Positions 59,795 to 64,000 of a stretch of DNA of 64,000 nucleotides are shown here, piece after piece. Each line of letters begins with the position of its first letter. Within the stretch, counting starts at the first letter, position 1. The translations under genes and the position numbers were made by a program. Source of the stretch: Corticibacter populi. GTDB lineage: Bacteria; Pseudomonadota; Gammaproteobacteria; Burkholderiales; Burkholderiaceae_C. The stretch lies in contig NZ_SGWR01000002.1 of the NCBI RefSeq assembly GCF_004217315.1, positions 674,414 through 738,413 of the forward strand, written 5' to 3'. The notes beneath the pieces are model-generated. The model was given only the letters and a program-made list of their open reading frames with translations, was not told where the DNA came from and did not search any database.

Positions 59795-60268
59795 TCATGC
59801 AATGGCGATTCGCCGCTTGCGATCGCAGCTGCGCTTGGCCAGCACGGTGGCGGCCAGCTGGGTCAGCGTCAGCGCCAGTTCGGGATGGCGGTTGCACAAC
59901 TCGCCGAACTTGACCGGCCCCAGCGTCCAGACCTTGCCCACATTGGCGACCTGCGCAGTGGCCTGGCGCGACATGCGGCCCAGAAAGCTCGCCTCGCCGA
60001 ACATGTTGCCCGGCGAAATCGTGGCCATGCGCAGCTTGCCAAGCGAATTCTCGTAATGGATCACCACCCGCCCGCTCTCGAGCAGGTAGAGGCTGCGCTC
60101 CTGCCCGCCGCGCTGGAACAGAAAGCTGCTCTCGACCATGTTGACCAGCGTCAGATGGCCTTCCATGACACGCCAGTGCTCCAGCGGCAGGGCGAGACGG
60201 ACCGCTTCGGCATCCTGCGGCGATTGAAAGGCCTCGATCAGACCCGCGAGTCGGCTGGCTGAATACAT
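59795..60268 (-). CDS. Stand-alone cyclic-nucleotide-binding domain protein
   Basis: A 157-residue protein with one cNMP-binding (CAP_ED) fold: FLFQRGGQERSLYLLESGRVVIHYENSLGKLRMATISPGNMFGEASFLGRMSRQATAQV. The phosphate-binding cassette is FGEASFLG-x-x-SRQATAQ (R/A of the usual R-A-A). The Crp-type helix-turn-helix domain is absent; the C-terminus only adds a helical stretch ending in basic RSCDRKRR. So it is a sensor or adaptor, not a transcription factor by itself. The start ATG at 60268 has GGAGA about 10 nt upstream and is preferred over 60286. Divergent from the oxidoreductase gene. Confidence 0.82.
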   Translation of the reverse strand: MYSASRLAGLIEAFQSPQDAEAVRLALPLEHWRVMEGHLTLVNMVESSFLFQRGGQERSLYLLESGRVVIHYENSLGKLRMATISPGNMFGEASFLGRMSRQATAQVANVGKVWTLGPVKFGELCNRHPELALTLTQLAATVLAKRSCDRKRRIAIA

Positions 60269-60318
60269 GGCAAGGTCTCCATTCACAAAGTCGCACAGTT
60301 CATAGTTGCGTAATTTTA

Positions 60319-60344
60319 TGTTGCTTTATTTGTATTAAGTAACA
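60319..60344. promoter_or_regulatory. AT-rich imperfect palindrome between divergent genes
   Basis: TGTT...CTT...AAG...AACA forms an imperfect 26-bp palindrome in an AT-rich strip (about 60300-60347) between the cNMP-binding protein gene and the oxidoreductase gene. A candidate operator; the regulator is unknown. Confidence 0.35.
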
Positions 60345-60485
60345 TTTGAGGGTGATCACGAAGGGTGCCGCCAGCGTGTCATCCGCATTCTTGCATGGGG
60401 TCTTCCCCAAGTGTGTCCAACCGTCAACGGCAGAAGAATGAACCAGCAGCAGCATGGCATGCAGGTTTCACGGAGACAACACACG

Positions 60486-63400
60486 ATGAACGCCCCACTT
60501 CCACCAGAGCAGTTGCGCCGCCTGCAGGCGGCCTCCATCGACGACAAGTATGCACTGCCGCATGGCCTTGCCTTCATGAGTGGCGTGCAGGCGCTGGTGC
60601 GGCTGCCCATGCTGCAGCAGCGCCGCGACGCCCTTGCCGGCCTGGATACGGCCGGCTTTATCAGCGGCTACCGGGGCAGCCCGCTGGGCGGCTACGACCA
60701 GGCGCTGGTCGCCGCCAGGCCCCACCTGCAGCGGCACCAGGTGGTCTTCCAGCCCGGTGTCAACGAGGAGTTGGCGGCCACCGCCGTCTGGGGCTCGCAG
60801 CAGCTGGACCTCTTTGCCCAGCAGCGCCGCCATGACGGCGTCTTCGGCATCTGGTACGGCAAGGGGCCGGGGGTGGATCGCTCGGTCGATGTCTTCAAGC
60901 ACGCCAACATGGCCGGCACCGCACGCCATGGCGGCGTGCTGGCGCTCGCCGGCGATGACCACGTGGCCAAGAGCTCCACGGCCGCGCACCAGAGCGACCA
61001 GATCTTCATCGCCTGCGGCCTGCCGGTGTTTTTCCCCGGCAGCGTGCAGGACATCCTCGACATGGGCCTGCACGCCTTTGCGCTGAGCCGCTACAGCGGC
61101 CTTTGGGCCGGAATGAAGACGATCCAGGAGGTCGTCGAATCCTCGGCCTCGGTCTGCGTCGATGCCGAACGGGTGGAAATCGCCTTCCCGGAGGATTTCG
61201 AAATGCCAGACGGCGGCCTGCACATCCGCTGGCCGGACGCCCCGCTGGCGCAGGAGGAACGGCTGATGAGCCACAAGTGGGATGCCGCACTCGCCTATGT
61301 GCGCGCCAACCGGCTCAACCACAGCGTCATCGCCGGGCCACAGGATCGCTTCGGCCTGATGGCCAGCGGCAAGGCCTACAGCGACACACGCCAGGCGCTG
61401 GCCGACCTGGGCCTGGATGCCGCCATCTGTCGGCAACTGGGCATCCGGCTGCACAAGGTCAATGTGGTCTGGCCGCTCGAACCCGTGCTCGCGCGCGAGT
61501 TCGCCAGCGGCCTGCAGGAAGTGCTGGTGGTCGAGGAAAAGCGCCCGCTCATCGAATCCCAGCTCAAGGAGCTGCTCTACCACTGGCCCGATGCACAGCG
61601 CCCGCGCGTGCTGGGCAAGGCAGACGCCGCAACTCCGGCGCCAGCCCCCCGGCTGCTGCGCCCTCATGCCGACCTGACTCCGGGGCTGATTGCCCGCGCC
61701 ATCGCCGTGCGGCTGCTGCAGTTGGGCATGCCCGCCGAACTGGCCGCGCGCCTGCAGGCCCACCTGGCCATGCTCGATGCACGCGAGCAGGCGCTGGCGG
61801 CCATTGGCGACAAGCCGGCCGACCGCATTCCCTGGTTCTGCAGCGGCTGCCCGCACAACACCAGCACCCGCGTGCCCGAAGGCTCGCGCGCGCTGGCCGG
61901 CATCGGCTGCCACTACATGGCCAACTGGATGCCCGACCGCCACACCTCGACCTTCTCGCAAATGGGGGGCGAGGGCGTGGCCTGGGTCGGCCAGCAGCCT
62001 TTCACCAAGGAGCGCCACGTGTTCGCCAACCTGGGCGACGGCACCTACTTCCACAGCGGCCTGCTGGCGATCCGCCAAAGCATCGCCGCCGACGTCAACA
62101 TCACCTACAAGATCCTCTACAACAACGCCGTGGCCATGACCGGCGGCCAGCAGATCGGCGAGCGGCCCGAAGGTCATTCGGTGCTGCAGATCATGGCCAG
62201 CGTGCTGGCCGAGGGCGCAGCCAAGGTGGTCATCGTCACCGACGAGCCCGACAAGTACGCGGGCGCACCGCTGGCACCAGGCGTGGCCGTGCACCACCGC
62301 AACCGGCTCGATGCCATTCAGCGGGAACTGCGCGAGGTGGCCGGCACCAGCGTGCTGATCTACGACCAGACCTGCGCGACCGAAAAGCGCCGCCGCCGCA
62401 AGCGCGGCACGCTGGCCGACCCGCCGCAGCGCGTGTTCATCAACGAGCGGGTCTGCGAGGGCTGCGGCGACTGCTCGGTGCAGTCGAACTGCCTCTCGGT
62501 CGAGCCGCTGGAGACCGAATTCGGTCGCAAGCGGCGCATCAACCAGAGCAGTTGCAACAAGGATTTCTCCTGCGTCAAGGGCTTTTGCCCGAGCTTCGTC
62601 ACTATCGAAGGCGGCCAGCTCAGGCGCAAAACCGGCAGCTCCGGCCATCCCGCCGCTGCAACCACCGCCGAAGCCGCGGCCGCAACGCCCGCGCTGGCCA
62701 AGCTGCCGACCCTGGCTCAGCCACAGCTGCCACCATTGGCGCAGAGCGCCTGGGCCATCGTCGTCGCCGGCGTAGGCGGCACCGGCGTCATCACCATCGG
62801 ACAACTGCTGGGCATGGCCGCGCACCTCGACGGCAAAGGCGTGGTCACGCAAGATGCAGGTGGTCTGGCGCAAAAGGGTGGCGCCACCTGGAGCCATGTG
62901 CAGATCGCCCGCGCGCCCGAGTTCATCCACAGCACACGCGTCGATGCCGGCCATGCCGACCTGGTGATCGGCTGCGACGCCATCGTCGCCGCCAGCGCCG
63001 CCACGTTGGCGGTCATGCAGACCGGCCGCACCCAGGTGGTCCTGAACCGGCATGGCACGCCGACCGCCGCCTTCGTGCACGATCCCGGCTGGCGCTTTCC
63101 CGCTGCGGCGGCCGAAGCCGCCATCGGCCAGGCTATCGGCAAAGACGGCCTGAATGGCATCGACGCCGAGGAACTGGCCACCGGCCTGTTGGGCGACAGC
63201 ATCTACACCAACCCGCTGCTGCTTGGATTTGCCTGGCAATCGGGGCTGGTGCCGCTCTCGCATGCGGCGCTGATGCGCGCCATCGAACTCAACGCCGTGC
63301 AGGTCGAGAAGAACCAGGCCGCCTTCGAATGGGGCCGCCACGCCGCGGCCCACCGACCGGCCGTGCAGGCGCTGCTGACAGAGGTGGCACAGGCGGCGCA

Positions 63401-64000
63401 GCCGGCACCCACCTCGGCCCGGGTCATCCCGCTGGTGCGCCAATCCGCGCTGCAAAGCCTGATCGAGCAGCGCGCCGCCTTTCTGACGGACTATCAGAAT
63501 GCCGCCTATGCGCAGCGCTACCGGGACATGCTGGCGCGCGTACGCGCCATCGAAGGCCAAACCGATCGACTGACCAGCGCCGTGGCCCGCAACCTCTTCA
63601 AACTGATGGCCTACAAGGACGAATACGAAGTGGCCCGGCTCTACACCGATGGTCAGTTTGCCCGGCAGGTGGCGGCGCAGTTCGAAGGCGACTACCGGCT
63701 GCACTACCACCTGGCGCCGCCGCTGATGGGCCGCAGGAGCGCTCAGGGCCAGCCGGTCAAGCAGCGTTTCGGCCCGTGGCTGCGGCCCGCTCTGGCGGTG
63801 CTCGCGCGGCTGCGCTTCCTGCGCGGCAGCCGGCTCGACCCGTTCGGCCACACCGCCGAGCGGCGCCAGGAACGCGCGCTCATCGTCCAATACATCGGCA
63901 TGGTCGAGACGCTGCTGCAAGGCCTGGCTGCCACCGCCCACCAACCCATGCCCGGTGCGGCGCGTTGGGCGCTGGCGGTGCGCATCGCCAGCGTGCCCGA
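60486..64000 (+). CDS. Fused indolepyruvate ferredoxin oxidoreductase (3' end outside window)
   Basis: Large single-chain 2-oxoacid:ferredoxin oxidoreductase, open to the right edge (at least 1171 residues; family about 1150-1200). Probable role: oxidative decarboxylation of indolepyruvate and other aryl- or branched-chain 2-oxoacids to acyl-CoA. The N-terminal pyrimidine-type domain starts MNAPLPPEQLRRLQAASIDDKYALPHGLAFMSGVQALVRL. The TPP-binding core has GDGTYFHSGLLAIRQSI (about residue 517) and TYKILYNNAVAMTGGQ. A cysteine cluster CEGCGDCSVQSNC (about 657) could hold Fe-S. The gamma-type domain has VAGVGGTGVITIGQLLGMAAHLDGKGV (about 760). The last part is a family-specific C-terminal domain. 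ATG at 60486 has GGAG upstream. Confidence 0.93.
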   Translation, partial: MNAPLPPEQLRRLQAASIDDKYALPHGLAFMSGVQALVRLPMLQQRRDALAGLDTAGFISGYRGSPLGGYDQALVAARPHLQRHQVVFQPGVNEELAATAVWGSQQLDLFAQQRRHDGVFGIWYGKGPGVDRSVDVFKHANMAGTARHGGVLALAGDDHVAKSSTAAHQSDQIFIACGLPVFFPGSVQDILDMGLHAFALSRYSGLWAGMKTIQEVVESSASVCVDAERVEIAFPEDFEMPDGGLHIRWPDAPLAQEERLMSHKWDAALAYVRANRLNHSVIAGPQDRFGLMASGKAYSDTRQALADLGLDAAICRQLGIRLHKVNVVWPLEPVLAREFASGLQEVLVVEEKRPLIESQLKELLYHWPDAQRPRVLGKADAATPAPAPRLLRPHADLTPGLIARAIAVRLLQLGMPAELAARLQAHLAMLDAREQALAAIGDKPADRIPWFCSGCPHNTSTRVPEGSRALAGIGCHYMANWMPDRHTSTFSQMGGEGVAWVGQQPFTKERHVFANLGDGTYFHSGLLAIRQSIAADVNITYKILYNNAVAMTGGQQIGERPEGHSVLQIMASVLAEGAAKVVIVTDEPDKYAGAPLAPGVAVHHRNRLDAIQRELREVAGTSVLIYDQTCATEKRRRRKRGTLADPPQRVFINERVCEGCGDCSVQSNCLSVEPLETEFGRKRRINQSSCNKDFSCVKGFCPSFVTIEGGQLRRKTGSSGHPAAATTAEAAAATPALAKLPTLAQPQLPPLAQSAWAIVVAGVGGTGVITIGQLLGMAAHLDGKGVVTQDAGGLAQKGGATWSHVQIARAPEFIHSTRVDAGHADLVIGCDAIVAASAATLAVMQTGRTQVVLNRHGTPTAAFVHDPGWRFPAAAAEAAIGQAIGKDGLNGIDAEELATGLLGDSIYTNPLLLGFAWQSGLVPLSHAALMRAIELNAVQVEKNQAAFEWGRHAAAHRPAVQALLTEVAQAAQPAPTSARVIPLVRQSALQSLIEQRAAFLTDYQNAAYAQRYRDMLARVRAIEGQTDRLTSAVARNLFKLMAYKDEYEVARLYTDGQFARQVAAQFEGDYRLHYHLAPPLMGRRSAQGQPVKQRFGPWLRPALAVLARLRFLRGSRLDPFGHTAERRQERALIVQYIGMVETLLQGLAATAHQPMPGAARWALAVRIASVP

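Noticed and set aside
60468-63944. Long minus-strand open frame (1158 codons) opposite the oxidoreductase
   Set aside because: Same signs of an antisense shadow; the plus strand has clear TPP, cysteine-cluster and gamma-domain motifs in the other frame.

Overview
The window is about 64 kb of GC-rich, gene-dense bacterial chromosome. The gene content points to a betaproteobacterium of the order Burkholderiales, most likely Comamonadaceae or a close relative. The clues are the proteobacterial (ferrooxidans-type) GshA, the choline-kinase-like ThrB next to a DUF2782 protein and polA, the argS-SPOR pair, and the DUF853/yebC/purD/hemF/rsfS run. No phage, transposase, CRISPR array or tRNA gene was found. 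The genus is not claimed.

Layout. 1-5.2 kb: leuS (5' end outside the window), lptE, an HdeD-like membrane protein and holA. 5.4-9.7 kb: gshA, a lone rfbD, a small exported two-cysteine protein, thrB and a DUF2782 protein. 9.8-14.1 kb: polA, a HAD phosphatase and a nitroreductase. 14.1-19.8 kb (minus strand): a metal or metallophore uptake island in the order fecI-like sigma factor, fecR-like anti-sigma factor, STN-containing TonB-dependent receptor, di-haem MauG/MbnH-like peroxidase. 20.1-23.2 kb: maf-rng-ppk2. 23.3-26.1 kb (minus strand): tauABC taurine transport.

26.4-37.1 kb is an acetate module. It holds the SSS-domain hybrid kinase CrbS, its LuxR-type regulator CrbR (convergent, with overlapping 3' ends), and the target-type operon yjcH-actP-acs. 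A second TonB-dependent receptor with its own Fur-like box sits between them. Upstream of yjcH are three 12-bp near-palindromes spaced exactly 15 bp apart.

37.6-45.6 kb: a YncE-like lipoprotein behind a Fur-like box, a ProQ/FinO RNA chaperone preceded by an orphan intrinsic terminator, a LytS/LytTR-type two-component pair divergent from argH, an inverted-repeat element, ompW with an FNR-like site, ung, and a small helical protein. 45.8-53.3 kb: proA, argS, a SPOR-domain protein, a serine hydrolase divergent from a TetR regulator, ruvB and the RNase P RNA gene rnpB. 53.4-64 kb: a HerA/DUF853 ATPase, yebC, purD, hemF, rsfS with a histone-H1-like tail, a hypothetical protein, a stand-alone cyclic-nucleotide-binding protein, and a large fused indolepyruvate ferredoxin oxidoreductase that runs off the right edge.

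Most of this is housekeeping. The points most worth a second look are the triple operator array of the acetate operon, the FecIR/receptor/peroxidase island with its extra palindrome, the H1-tailed RsfS in a cluster that has lost nadD and rlmH, the orphan terminator before proQ, and the argH-downstream repeat element. I found nothing that I can show to be a wholly new multi-gene system.
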